This document shows positions 1-5,455 of a stretch of DNA of 5,606 nucleotides, one piece after another. The stretch is from NCBI GenBank assembly GCA_900551495.1, contig URWG01000119.1, positions 1 through 5,606 on the forward strand. The letters are read 5' to 3'. The stretch is from an uncultured Eubacteriales bacterium. GTDB taxonomy: Bacteria; Bacillota; Clostridia; Oscillospirales; Oscillospiraceae. The notes beneath the pieces were generated by a model, which saw only the letters and a program-made list of their open reading frames with translations, had not been told where the DNA came from and made no database searches. Every line of letters starts with the position of its first letter. Within the stretch, counting starts at the first letter, position 1. Made by a program: the position numbers and the translations under genes.

Positions 1-1079
1 ATGCCGACGGTCTGCCCCGCCGCTGCCGAAAAGCTGATATTACTCAGGCTCGGCGCGGCGGCGCTGCTATAGGTGAAGGTGACGTCGCGGAACTCCACCG
101 CAGGCGCGTTCGCAAGCGGTTGGGCGCTCTCGGTCGGGTAGACCATGGACGGCTCGACCTCCAAAACGGCGGCAGCCCGCTTCGCACAGGCAACGGATTT
201 ATTCAGCGTGATGATGAGCGAGGCAAGCTTAATCAGCTCCACCGTGATCTGAAGCATATAGTTGTACAGCGCCACGACCTCGCCCTGTCGGAGCTGACCG
301 AGATTGACGCGCACACCCGCAACACGGATGAGAACGACCGCTGCGATATTGATGAGGACATAGGTCAGCGGATTCATGAGCGCCGAGATCCTGCCGACGA
401 ACAGATTCAGCTTCGTCAGCGCACGGCTGCTCTTGTCGAATTCCTCCGTTGCCTGCTGCTCGCGGCAGAAGGCGCGGATGACGCGGACACCCGTCAGATT
501 CTCGCGTGTCATTGCCGTCACACGGTCGAGCGCGGACTGCGCCTTGCCGAACAGGGGAATGGTGACCTGCATGATGAGGTAGACAGCGGCAAACAGAATC
601 GGGATCGCGACGGCGAAGATCAGCGCACAGCGGACGTCGATGGTGAATGCCATGACCATGGAGCCGAGAACGATGAACGGACTGCGCAGCAGCAGCCGAA
701 GCCCCATGTTCAGCCCCGTCTGCACCTGATTCACGTCGTCGGACAGACGGGTGATGAGCGTGTCGGTGCCGAGCCGATCCAGCTCGGTAAAGGAAAACGA
801 CTGAATGCGGTCAAACAGCGCCTGACGCAGTGCGCCCGCGCAGCCCGTCGCCGCCTTCGCCGCGTAATACTGCGCCACGATGCAGCAGCCCAGTCCCACC
901 GCCGCCATCAGCAGCAGCACGCCGAAGGAAAGCCCGACGGCCCTGCCGCTCTTGGCGTCGATCATCTTCGCAACGACCAGCGGGACGAGAAGATCAAACA
1001 GCGCCTCAAGCAGCTTGAACAGCGGCGCGATAATGCTTTCCTTTCGATATTTCTTCAGATATACAGCCAAATTTCGCAT
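1..1079 (-). CDS. ABC exporter, fused permease/ATPase half-transporter (partial, C-terminus off the left edge)
   Basis: The reverse strand reads open from an ATG at 1079-1077 to the window edge, giving 359 residues of a family that usually has about 575-600. The protein begins MRNLAVYLKKYRKE and shows the type I exporter membrane domain. Hydrophobic helices lie near residues 16-40, 47-70, 130-150, 152-175, 237-256 and 270-295, with typical cytoplasmic motifs between them (TRLSDDVNQVQ near 110-120, RENLTGVRVIRAF near 190-203). The ATPase domain starts around VEFRDVTFTY, whose tyrosine is the expected A-loop aromatic, and the window ends at AAAGQTVG, just before Walker A. The ATPase motifs therefore cannot be checked. 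The ribosome site GAGGTG (complement of 1086-1091) lies 6 bases from the ATG. It resembles clostridial multidrug/lipid exporter halves that work as heterodimers, so a partner gene is expected downstream, to the left. Substrate unknown. It is transcribed divergently from a LysR regulator, which may control it. Confidence 0.93.
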   Translation of the reverse strand, partial: MRNLAVYLKKYRKESIIAPLFKLLEALFDLLVPLVVAKMIDAKSGRAVGLSFGVLLLMAAVGLGCCIVAQYYAAKAATGCAGALRQALFDRIQSFSFTELDRLGTDTLITRLSDDVNQVQTGLNMGLRLLLRSPFIVLGSMVMAFTIDVRCALIFAVAIPILFAAVYLIMQVTIPLFGKAQSALDRVTAMTRENLTGVRVIRAFCREQQATEEFDKSSRALTKLNLFVGRISALMNPLTYVLINIAAVVLIRVAGVRVNLGQLRQGEVVALYNYMLQITVELIKLASLIITLNKSVACAKRAAAVLEVEPSMVYPTESAQPLANAPAVEFRDVTFTYSSAAAPSLSNISFSAAAGQTVG

Positions 1080-1091
1080 AGAGAACACCTC

Positions 1092-1121
1092 GTATTGTAC
1101 TTGACAGCAATAGTATAATAC
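1092..1121. promoter_or_regulatory. Inverted repeat in the divergent spacer, candidate operator
   Basis: GTATTGTAC (1092-1100) and GTATAATAC (1113-1121) form 9-base inverted arms with one mismatch around a 12-base centre. The dyad encloses the -35 of the LysR gene promoter and overlaps the likely -10 of the exporter gene, so a protein bound here would affect both directions. The binding protein is not known; the adjacent LysR regulator is the obvious candidate. Confidence 0.35.
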
Positions 1122-1129
1122 AGTATCAT
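1101..1129 (+). promoter_or_regulatory. Predicted sigma-A promoter of the LysR gene
   Basis: A perfect -35 TTGACA (1101-1106) is followed after exactly 17 bases by TATCAT (1124-1129), a five-of-six match to the -10 consensus. Transcription would begin near 1136, giving a leader of about 60 bases before the LysR start. It lies face to face with the exporter promoter signals on the other strand. Confidence 0.6.
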
Positions 1130-1140
1130 CAATATAGAAA
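1112..1140 (-). promoter_or_regulatory. Possible promoter of the ABC exporter gene
   Basis: Read on the - strand, 1117-1112 gives TATACT and the overlapping 1120-1115 gives TATTAT, both good -10 hexamers. This would start transcription about 25 bases before the exporter start codon, a normal short leader. A -35 is weak: 1140-1135 reads TTTCTA at a 17-base spacing. The gene may therefore need an activator, which would suit LysR control. The call rests on position and the -10 alone. Confidence 0.35.
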
Positions 1141-1146
1141 ATATTG
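1130..1146. promoter_or_regulatory. Perfect palindrome at the LysR transcription start, candidate autoregulatory site
   Basis: CAATAT (1130-1135) and ATATTG (1141-1146) are perfect 6-base inverted arms around a 5-base AGAAA centre. The site covers the predicted LysR gene start point near 1136 and the weak -35 of the exporter on the other strand. Its 17-base size fits a LysR dimer, but it does not contain the textbook T-N11-A motif centred on the dyad, so its assignment to this regulator is inference. Confidence 0.35.
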
Positions 1147-1195
1147 TTTTTATCGGCGTGTGATATAAAATTTGTATCGAACGGAGGGCGCGGGG

Positions 1196-2038
1196 ATGGA
1201 GCTTCGGCAACTGGAATATTTCTGCAAAATCGCGGACATGGGGAGTTTTCACGAGGCGGCGCGTCGGCTGAATATCTCGCAGCCGCCGCTGAGCTATCAG
1301 GTCCGCCAGTTGGAGGAGGAGCTGAATGTCCGCCTGCTCGAGCGGACGAGCCGCGGCGTTTCGCTGACTGAGGCGGGACGGGTGCTGTATGACCGTGCCT
1401 CCCGTCTGCTGGACTATGCCCATTCGACCGCGCAGGAGGTCGCCGCGACGGGGAAGAAGCATATCCTGCGCCTCGGCATCACCTCCAGCACCGTGGCGAC
1501 CATATTACCTTATATCTCCGAATTCAGCCGCGTCTATCCGAACGTGAGCTTTGAGGTGCGCGACGCCGCGACCTTCTCACTGCTGCAATATCTGCTCGAC
1601 GGAATCATTGATATTTCGGTCGCAAGAACGCCGCTGCGCCCGGAGGGTGTGGATTCGAAAATTCTGTGCAGCGAACCGATGATCGCCGCTTCCCCCGCAG
1701 GACGCTGCCCGTCGGAGGGCACGATCGCAACGCTGCGCTCCCTGCAAAACCGACCGCTCATTTTGTACCGCCGCTATGAGGAGCTGATTTTGGGCGAATT
1801 TCGGCGGCAGGGGCTGCACGCTGAGGTGTTCTGCATTTGCGATGATGCCCGCGACGCGATGCTTTGGGTCAGAGCGGGGCTGGCGACGGCGATCTTCCCG
1901 CAGTCCATGCAGACGCTCTGCGACGGGCTGGAGCTTCGGACCCTCGACGAGCCGGCGCTGGAAACGCAGACCATGCTGATTTGGAAAAAGGGTGTCCGAC
2001 TGCCCGAGACTGCCGAGCTGTTTTTGCGCAGCATCTGA
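1196..2038 (+). CDS. LysR-family transcriptional regulator
   Basis: This is a 280-residue DNA-binding regulator with the two-part LysR layout. The N-terminal winged helix-turn-helix covers about residues 1-60; SFHEAARRLNISQPPLSYQV at 17-36 is the classic LysR recognition segment, followed by LEEELNVRLLERTSRGVSLT. A linker helix follows (about 61-87), then a periplasmic-binding-protein-like effector domain from KKHILRLGIT to the end. Family members are usually 290-310 residues, so it is slightly short but intact. The ATG at 1196 was chosen because GGAGG (1183-1187) lies 8 bases before it and MELRQLEYF is the normal family start; a TTG at 1172 in the same frame would place that Shine-Dalgarno inside the gene. 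It is divergent to the ABC exporter and may regulate it and itself. The effector cannot be read from the sequence, and its link to the downstream iron operon is probably only positional. Confidence 0.95.
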   Translation: MELRQLEYFCKIADMGSFHEAARRLNISQPPLSYQVRQLEEELNVRLLERTSRGVSLTEAGRVLYDRASRLLDYAHSTAQEVAATGKKHILRLGITSSTVATILPYISEFSRVYPNVSFEVRDAATFSLLQYLLDGIIDISVARTPLRPEGVDSKILCSEPMIAASPAGRCPSEGTIATLRSLQNRPLILYRRYEELILGEFRRQGLHAEVFCICDDARDAMLWVRAGLATAIFPQSMQTLCDGLELRTLDEPALETQTMLIWKKGVRLPETAELFLRSI

Positions 2039-2041
2039 TAC

Positions 2042-2074
2042 GGATTTTTGATGAAACTATTTCATCAAGAATCC
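2042..2074 (+). terminator. Strong hairpin just after the LysR gene, possible terminator
   Basis: Four bases after the LysR stop codon, arms 2042-2056 and 2060-2074 pair over 15 positions with one G-U pair and a 3-base CTA loop. This is one of the strongest hairpins in the window and is well placed to end the LysR transcript. However, no run of T follows on either strand, so it is not a standard intrinsic terminator. It may instead protect the 3' end of the mRNA or act with Rho. Confidence 0.4.
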
Positions 2075-2203
2075 CAACACTCGCATCATGCGAATGCACG
2101 ATGCGCCGTCTCATGCAGAATCTGATGCGCCTTTGACGCTATAAAAAAAGCTTTTCAAGCTTTTCAACAGATTTCAGTATGATACCGCGGGCAGGCGAGG
2201 GGA
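2075..2203. other. Non-coding spacer with short GCAT-rich repeats
   Basis: No convincing gene lies here; reading frames that cross it are continuations of frames antisense to or overlapping the LysR gene. It contains a small palindrome TCGCAT-C-ATGCGA (2081-2093), two copies of GATGCGCC (2100-2107 and 2124-2131), and the hairpin reported separately at 2146-2164. From about 2168 to 2203 nothing recognisable was seen. These short repeats could be chance or decayed sequence. Confidence 0.5.
2143..2164 (-). terminator. Weak hairpin with a T run on the minus strand
   Basis: AAAAGCTT (2146-2153) and AAGCTTTT (2157-2164) pair perfectly around a 3-base TTC loop. On the - strand the hairpin runs into seven T residues (complement of 2143-2149), the form of an intrinsic terminator, but the stem is AT-rich and no - strand gene ends here. 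On the + strand there is no T tail, only a tandem AAGCTTTTC repeat. It may block antisense transcription or be incidental. Confidence 0.25.
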
Positions 2204-2230
2204 GACGATTGTCATTTTGCACGGAAATGA

Positions 2231-2250
2231 TAGTTAGCGATACCTAACTA
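2231..2250. promoter_or_regulatory. DtxR/IdeR-like operator, box 1 (upstream of the feo promoter)
   Basis: TAGTTAG (2231-2237) and CTAACTA (2244-2250) are perfect 7-base inverted arms around a 6-base centre, containing the core TTAG-N6-CTAA. The same core occurs in the published DtxR/IdeR operator consensus, whose elements are TTAGGTTAG and its complement. This copy lies about 54 bases upstream of the -35 hexamer, too far to block polymerase directly. It may aid cooperative binding or looping, or serve a weaker upstream promoter. Confidence 0.6.
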
Positions 2251-2303
2251 ATTGTAAAAGACGACGAAACTGTAAAATACTGAGAAAATATTTCGAAAAA
2301 CGC

Positions 2304-2332
2304 TTGACAATTGTTGGTGTGCTGTGTATTAT
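2304..2332 (+). promoter_or_regulatory. Predicted sigma-A promoter of the feo operon
   Basis: A perfect TTGACA (2304-2309), a 17-base spacer and TATTAT (2327-2332, five of six) make the best promoter in the window. It is preceded by an AT-rich stretch (about 2270-2300). Transcription should start near 2339, leaving a leader of about 76 bases before feoA. The start point coincides with the next iron-type operator, the classic arrangement for a metal-dependent repressor. Confidence 0.75.
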
Positions 2333-2339
2333 GAGGCAG

Positions 2340-2357
2340 GGTTAGCGAGAGCTAACC
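2340..2357. promoter_or_regulatory. DtxR/IdeR-like operator, box 2 (on the feo transcription start)
   Basis: GGTTAGC (2340-2346) and GCTAACC (2351-2357) are perfect 7-base arms around GAGA, again with the core TTAG-N6-CTAA. It begins 8 bases after the -10 hexamer, so a bound repressor would cover the start point and stop initiation. This is inferred to be the main iron switch of the operon. The same bases would form a 7-pair RNA stem with a GAGA (GNRA-type) tetraloop at the very 5' end of the message. Confidence 0.7.
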
Positions 2358-2363
2358 GATTAC

Positions 2364-2385
2364 TTGCCGCTTTGGTTAGCGGCAA
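2364..2385 (+). other. Leader RNA hairpin overlapping box 3
   Basis: TTGCCGC (2364-2370) and GCGGCAA (2379-2385) are perfect 7-base arms around an 8-base loop in the feo leader. The stem is GC-rich and should fold. Its loop and right arm include half of the third TTAG-N6-CTAA dyad. No T run follows, and it does not cover the feoA ribosome site at 2404-2408, so no direct attenuator can be drawn. Confidence 0.45.
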
Positions 2386-2389
2386 CTAA
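2376..2389. promoter_or_regulatory. DtxR/IdeR-like operator, box 3 (in the feo leader)
   Basis: TTAG (2376-2379) and CTAA (2386-2389) keep the same 6-base spacing as the other boxes. The left half (GGTTAGCG from 2374) is identical to that of box 2, but symmetry outside the core is lost. It lies 34-36 bases downstream of box 2, about three to three and a half helical turns, so two repressor units could bind near each other. Confidence 0.5.
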
Positions 2390-2414
2390 TTGATGCGAGA
2401 AACGAGGGATGTAT

Positions 2415-2627
2415 ATGATGCCGCTGAATTTGGCAGACATCGGAGAGACTAACACGATCCGCAGGATCGGCGGAACGCCCGAGGTAAAGAAGCATCTTGA
2501 AAACCTTGGATTTGTTGTTGGCGGAACGGTTACGATCGTCAACCGTCTCGGTGGAAACGTGATCGTCAACGTTAAGGAGGCGCGCGTTGCCATCAGCGAG
2601 GAAATGTCAAGAAAAATTATGATATAA
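2415..2627 (+). CDS. feoA: FeoA family protein, first copy
   Basis: A 70-residue FeoA protein, a small cytosolic SH3-like domain that works with the FeoB iron transporter. It reads MMPLNLADIGETNTIRRIGG, then VKKHLENLGFVVGGTVTIVNRLGGNVIVNV in two stretches, and ends EEMSRKIMI. The ENLGF-x-x-G turn and the following beta strands are the family signature. GAGGG (2404-2408) directly abuts an in-frame ATG at 2409, so the ATG at 2415 (6-base spacing) or 2418 (9-base spacing) is the better start; family members often begin MMPL, which favours 2415. It is the first gene of the feo operon, and the next gene begins only 18 bases after its stop. It differs clearly from the second FeoA, so the two are diverged paralogues, not a recent duplication. 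Confidence 0.93.
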   Translation: MMPLNLADIGETNTIRRIGGTPEVKKHLENLGFVVGGTVTIVNRLGGNVIVNVKEARVAISEEMSRKIMI

Positions 2628-2645
2628 ATGGGAGGTAAACATGGT

Positions 2646-2867
2646 ATGAAAACACTCAGACAGGCGACGGTCGGGCAGACGGTCAAGGTCGTCAAGCTCC
2701 ACGGCGAGGGTGCTGTCAAGCGCCGCATCATGGATATGGGCTTGACTAGAGGCGTAGAGGTCTACATCCGCAAGGTAGCTCCGCTGGGCGATCCCGTCGA
2801 GGTTACGGTTCGCGGCTACGAGCTGTCGCTGCGGAAAGCGGACGCCGACATGATCGAGGTCGAATAA
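2646..2867 (+). CDS. feoA: FeoA family protein, second copy
   Basis: A 73-residue FeoA protein, beginning MKTLRQATVGQTVKVVKLHG and continuing with RRIMDMGLTRGVEVYIRKVAPLGDP in the standard order, then VTVRGYELSLRKADADMIEV. The MGLTRG turn, the APLGDP loop and the RGYELSLRK strand are the most canonical FeoA motifs, so this copy is closest to the classic family. GGAGG (2631-2635) lies 10 bases before the ATG at 2646. An in-frame ATG at 2628 touches the previous stop and would place the Shine-Dalgarno inside the gene; the ATG at 2641 is out of frame. It acts in the cytosol, probably modulating FeoB. A 62-base gap holding an operator-like dyad separates it from feoB. Confidence 0.94.
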   Translation: MKTLRQATVGQTVKVVKLHGEGAVKRRIMDMGLTRGVEVYIRKVAPLGDPVEVTVRGYELSLRKADADMIEVE

Positions 2868-2889
2868 CCTTTGTAATTTTATCGCTTGC

Positions 2890-2908
2890 GGTTAGTATAA
2901 GCTAATCG
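2890..2908. promoter_or_regulatory. DtxR/IdeR-like operator, box 4 (between feoA and feoB)
   Basis: TTAG (2892-2895) and CTAA (2902-2905) with a 6-base centre repeat the operator core inside the operon. The flanks extend the symmetry to GCGGTTAG and CTAATCGC with a single mismatch. The 6-base centre is TATAAG, itself like a -10 hexamer, and TTGTAA at 2871-2876 is a poor -35 at a long 19-base spacing. A weak second iron-regulated promoter for feoB is therefore possible. Otherwise the box could act as a roadblock. Confidence 0.55.
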
Positions 2909-2929
2909 CGGAAAGAGAGGATTTTGATA

Positions 2930-5419
2930 ATGGAACTTCGCATTGCCCTTGCGGGCAACCCCAACAGCGGCAAAACGACCCTGTTCAACGCGCTGACCGG
3001 TTCCAACCAATTCGTCGGCAACTGGCCCGGTGTCACGGTCGAGAAGAAGGAAGGCAAGCTGAAGAAGCATGACGGCGTGGTCATCACCGACCTGCCCGGC
3101 ATCTACTCCCTGTCTCCGTACACACTCGAAGAGGTCGTTGCAAGAAACTATCTGATCGGCGAGCGCCCCGATGCGATCCTGAACATCATCGACGGCACGA
3201 ACCTTGAACGCAACCTGTACCTGACCACGCAGCTTACCGAGCTGGGAATTCCTGTCGTCATTGCCATCAACATGATGGATATTGTCAAGAAGAACGGCGA
3301 CAAGATCAACACCGCCGAGCTGTCCCGTCAGCTCGGCTGCAAGATCATCGAAATCTCCGCGCTGAAGGGCACGGGCATTATGGAGGCTGCCGAGGCTGCC
3401 ATCGATGCCGCGCAGAACGGCAAGACCGTTCCGCAGCACACCTTCTCCGGCTGTGTTGAGCACGCCATTGCACACATCGAGGAGGCTGCGGTACATAACC
3501 TTCCCGAGGAGCAGCAGCGCTGGTACGCGATCAAGATCTTTGAGCGCGACGACAAGGTGCTCGAACAGCTCAAGATCGACCCGGCGACCCTCGCCCATAT
3601 CGAAACCGACATCAAGGCGGCGGAGAAGGAAATGGACGACGACGCCGAGTCCATCATCACGAATGAACGCTATGTCTACATTGCTTCGATCCTCAAGGCC
3701 TGCTACAAGAAGAAGGACGCGGGCAAGCTGACGACCTCCGATAAGATCGACCGCGTTGTGACCAACCGCTGGTTGGGTCTGCCGATCTTTGCGGCGATTA
3801 TGTTCCTTGTGTATTATCTCTCAATGGTTACCGTTGGCTCTGCGGCGACCGACTGGATGAATGACGGTGTGTTCGGCGACGGCTGGCATCTGCTGGGCAT
3901 CGGCTCGAGCGCGTACGGCGAGGCTTCCGATAATTACACCGCTGCTGTGCAGGCGGTATCCGCCTTTACCGACATCGACCTTGAAGCCGAGAATTTCGAT
4001 GCGGATGCTGCGTTGGCTGACCTGAAGGCGTTTGAGCCGACCTCCGATACCGCGACCTGCGAGGTCGTGGATGAGGAGACGCTGGCAACCGGCGACCTGA
4101 CGGTTTACTATTCCGCAATCCCCGAAGACCTGCTTGAGGACGACGGCACCTGCCCGGTGACGTACCTCGATGCCGTTGCGTACTTCACCGATAACGGCTT
4201 TGACGAGCCGGATCCCGCAGAGTACGGCGTTTGGGTCCCGGGCATTCCGGTCCTTGTCGGCGACGGTCTTGAGGCTGCGAATGCTCCGCAATGGCTGAGC
4301 GGTCTGATCAATGACGGTATTGTTGCCGGTGTCGGCGCGGTTTTGGGCTTTGTGCCGCAGATGCTCGTGCTGTTCCTGCTGCTGGCGTTCCTCGAGGCGT
4401 GCGGCTATATGGCTCGTATCGCGTTCGTACTGGACCGTATCTTCCGCAAGTTCGGTCTTTCCGGTAAGTCCTTCATCCCCATGCTCATCGGCTCCGGCTG
4501 CGGCATCCCGGGCATCATGGCTTCCAGAACGATCGAAAACGAACGTGACCGTCGTATGACGATCATGACGACCACCTTCATCCCCTGCGGCGCGAAGGTT
4601 CCGTTTATCGCAATGATCGCGGGCGCGATCTTCGGCGGCTCCGCTTGGGTCGCAACCTCCGCGTACTTCATCGGCATGGCTGCCATCATTGTTTCCGGCA
4701 TTATCCTGAAAAAGACCAGGATGTTCTCCGGCGACCCCGCTCCGTTCGTTATGGAGCTTCCGGCGTATCACCTGCCCACGGTCGGCAACGTCCTGCGGTC
4801 TATGTGGGAGCGCGGCTGGTCCTTCATCAAGAAGGCGGGTACGATCATCCTTCTGTCCACGATCGTTGTTTGGTTTACCTCCTACTTCGGCGTTGTGGAC
4901 GGCGCTCTGCGGATGCTCAGCGAGGAAGAGCTTGATAAGTCGCTGCTGGCACAGGTCGGTAAGGCAATCGCTTGGATCTTCAAGCCCCTCGGCTTCGGCG
5001 AGTGGGAAGCGACCGTCGCCTCCATCACCGGACTTGTCGCAAAGGAAAATATCGTCGGCACGATGGGGATTCTCTACGGCGCTGCCGGCAATGTCTATGA
5101 TACCCTCGCAACCGTGTTCAACGGCGTGACCGGCTATTCGTTCCTGGTTTTCAACCTCCTGTGCGCTCCGTGCTTCGCTGCCATCGGCGCGATCAAGCGC
5201 GAGATGAACAGCGCAAAGTGGACCTGGTTTGCAATCGCTTATCAGTGCGGCTTTGCCTACTGCATCGCGCTCATGATCAACCAGTTCGGTCAGCTCTTCA
5301 TGGGGGAGGTAAGCGTGATCGGTCTGATCGCCGCCGTCATCGTTCTCGGCGTGATGGTCTACATGCTTGTCCGTCCCTACAAGGAAGCCACGAAGCTGAC
5401 AACCAAGGTCAAGGGTTAA
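2930..5419 (+). CDS. feoB: Ferrous iron transport protein B (FeoB), GTPase and Fe(II) permease
   Basis: An 829-residue inner-membrane Fe(II) importer with an N-terminal G domain. Visible GTPase motifs are G1 GNPNSGKT (9-16), the G2 region NWPGVTVE (31-38, T36), G3 DLPG (54-57), G4 NMMD (114-117) and G5 SALKGTG (143-149). A helical regulatory spacer follows to about 270. The first membrane helix is near 284-305. The permease core resumes at about 464 with GFVPQ and FLEACGYMAR, then GSGCGIPG with C524 and FIPCGAK with C553, and the second gate half with GLVAKEN and CAPC (745-748) close to the C-terminus. Between helix 1 and the core is an unusually acidic insert (about 326-433) with two cysteines, C377 and C408; this makes the protein longer than the usual 650-780. 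The ATG at 2930 has AGAGAGG (2914-2920) 9 bases upstream; a TTG at 2924 is less likely. It is the third gene of the feo operon. Confidence 0.97.
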   Translation: MELRIALAGNPNSGKTTLFNALTGSNQFVGNWPGVTVEKKEGKLKKHDGVVITDLPGIYSLSPYTLEEVVARNYLIGERPDAILNIIDGTNLERNLYLTTQLTELGIPVVIAINMMDIVKKNGDKINTAELSRQLGCKIIEISALKGTGIMEAAEAAIDAAQNGKTVPQHTFSGCVEHAIAHIEEAAVHNLPEEQQRWYAIKIFERDDKVLEQLKIDPATLAHIETDIKAAEKEMDDDAESIITNERYVYIASILKACYKKKDAGKLTTSDKIDRVVTNRWLGLPIFAAIMFLVYYLSMVTVGSAATDWMNDGVFGDGWHLLGIGSSAYGEASDNYTAAVQAVSAFTDIDLEAENFDADAALADLKAFEPTSDTATCEVVDEETLATGDLTVYYSAIPEDLLEDDGTCPVTYLDAVAYFTDNGFDEPDPAEYGVWVPGIPVLVGDGLEAANAPQWLSGLINDGIVAGVGAVLGFVPQMLVLFLLLAFLEACGYMARIAFVLDRIFRKFGLSGKSFIPMLIGSGCGIPGIMASRTIENERDRRMTIMTTTFIPCGAKVPFIAMIAGAIFGGSAWVATSAYFIGMAAIIVSGIILKKTRMFSGDPAPFVMELPAYHLPTVGNVLRSMWERGWSFIKKAGTIILLSTIVVWFTSYFGVVDGALRMLSEEELDKSLLAQVGKAIAWIFKPLGFGEWEATVASITGLVAKENIVGTMGILYGAAGNVYDTLATVFNGVTGYSFLVFNLLCAPCFAAIGAIKREMNSAKWTWFAIAYQCGFAYCIALMINQFGQLFMGEVSVIGLIAAVIVLGVMVYMLVRPYKEATKLTTKVKG

Positions 5420-5455
5420 TTACAATTTCTCATCACGCGGAAAGGAGTCTGTGCT

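Noticed and set aside
120..1118. Long + strand open frame of 332 residues
   Set aside because: It is antisense to the ABC exporter. Its protein is rich in Arg, Gln, His and Asp with no domain, while the opposite strand gives a clear transporter sequence with a ribosome site.
1101..1119. TTGACA next to a perfect TATAAT (1114-1119) as one promoter
   Set aside because: Only 7 bases separate the hexamers, far from the required 16-18. TATCAT at 1124-1129 has the correct 17-base spacing.
2075..2135. GATGCGCC and GCAT repeats as a CRISPR fragment or attachment site
   Set aside because: Repeats are only 8 bases, with two copies 24 bases apart, and there are no integrase, cas or other mobile genes nearby.
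2206..2280. Additional promoters around box 1 in either direction
   Set aside because: TTGTCA (2209-2214) and TTGTAA (2252-2257) have no -10 at proper spacing; TAAAAT at 2273-2278 is only 15 bases after the latter. No - strand gene begins nearby.
2231..2389. Fur boxes before feoA
   Set aside because: The dyads have TTAG/CTAA halves and lack the GATAAT-type hexamer array of Fur sites.
2333..2408. Fe(II)-sensing NiCo/sensei (czcD) riboswitch before feoA
   Set aside because: Such RNAs occur near clostridial iron genes, but the leader here is about 70 bases with two simple hairpins. I could not find the four-stem junction or its conserved G-rich internal loops. A covariance-model search would settle it.
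3821..4771. Long - strand open frame of 316 residues, and a second at 2879-3598
   Set aside because: Both are antisense to feoB. GC-rich codon use leaves opposite-strand frames open; neither has a ribosome site, domain or plausible composition.
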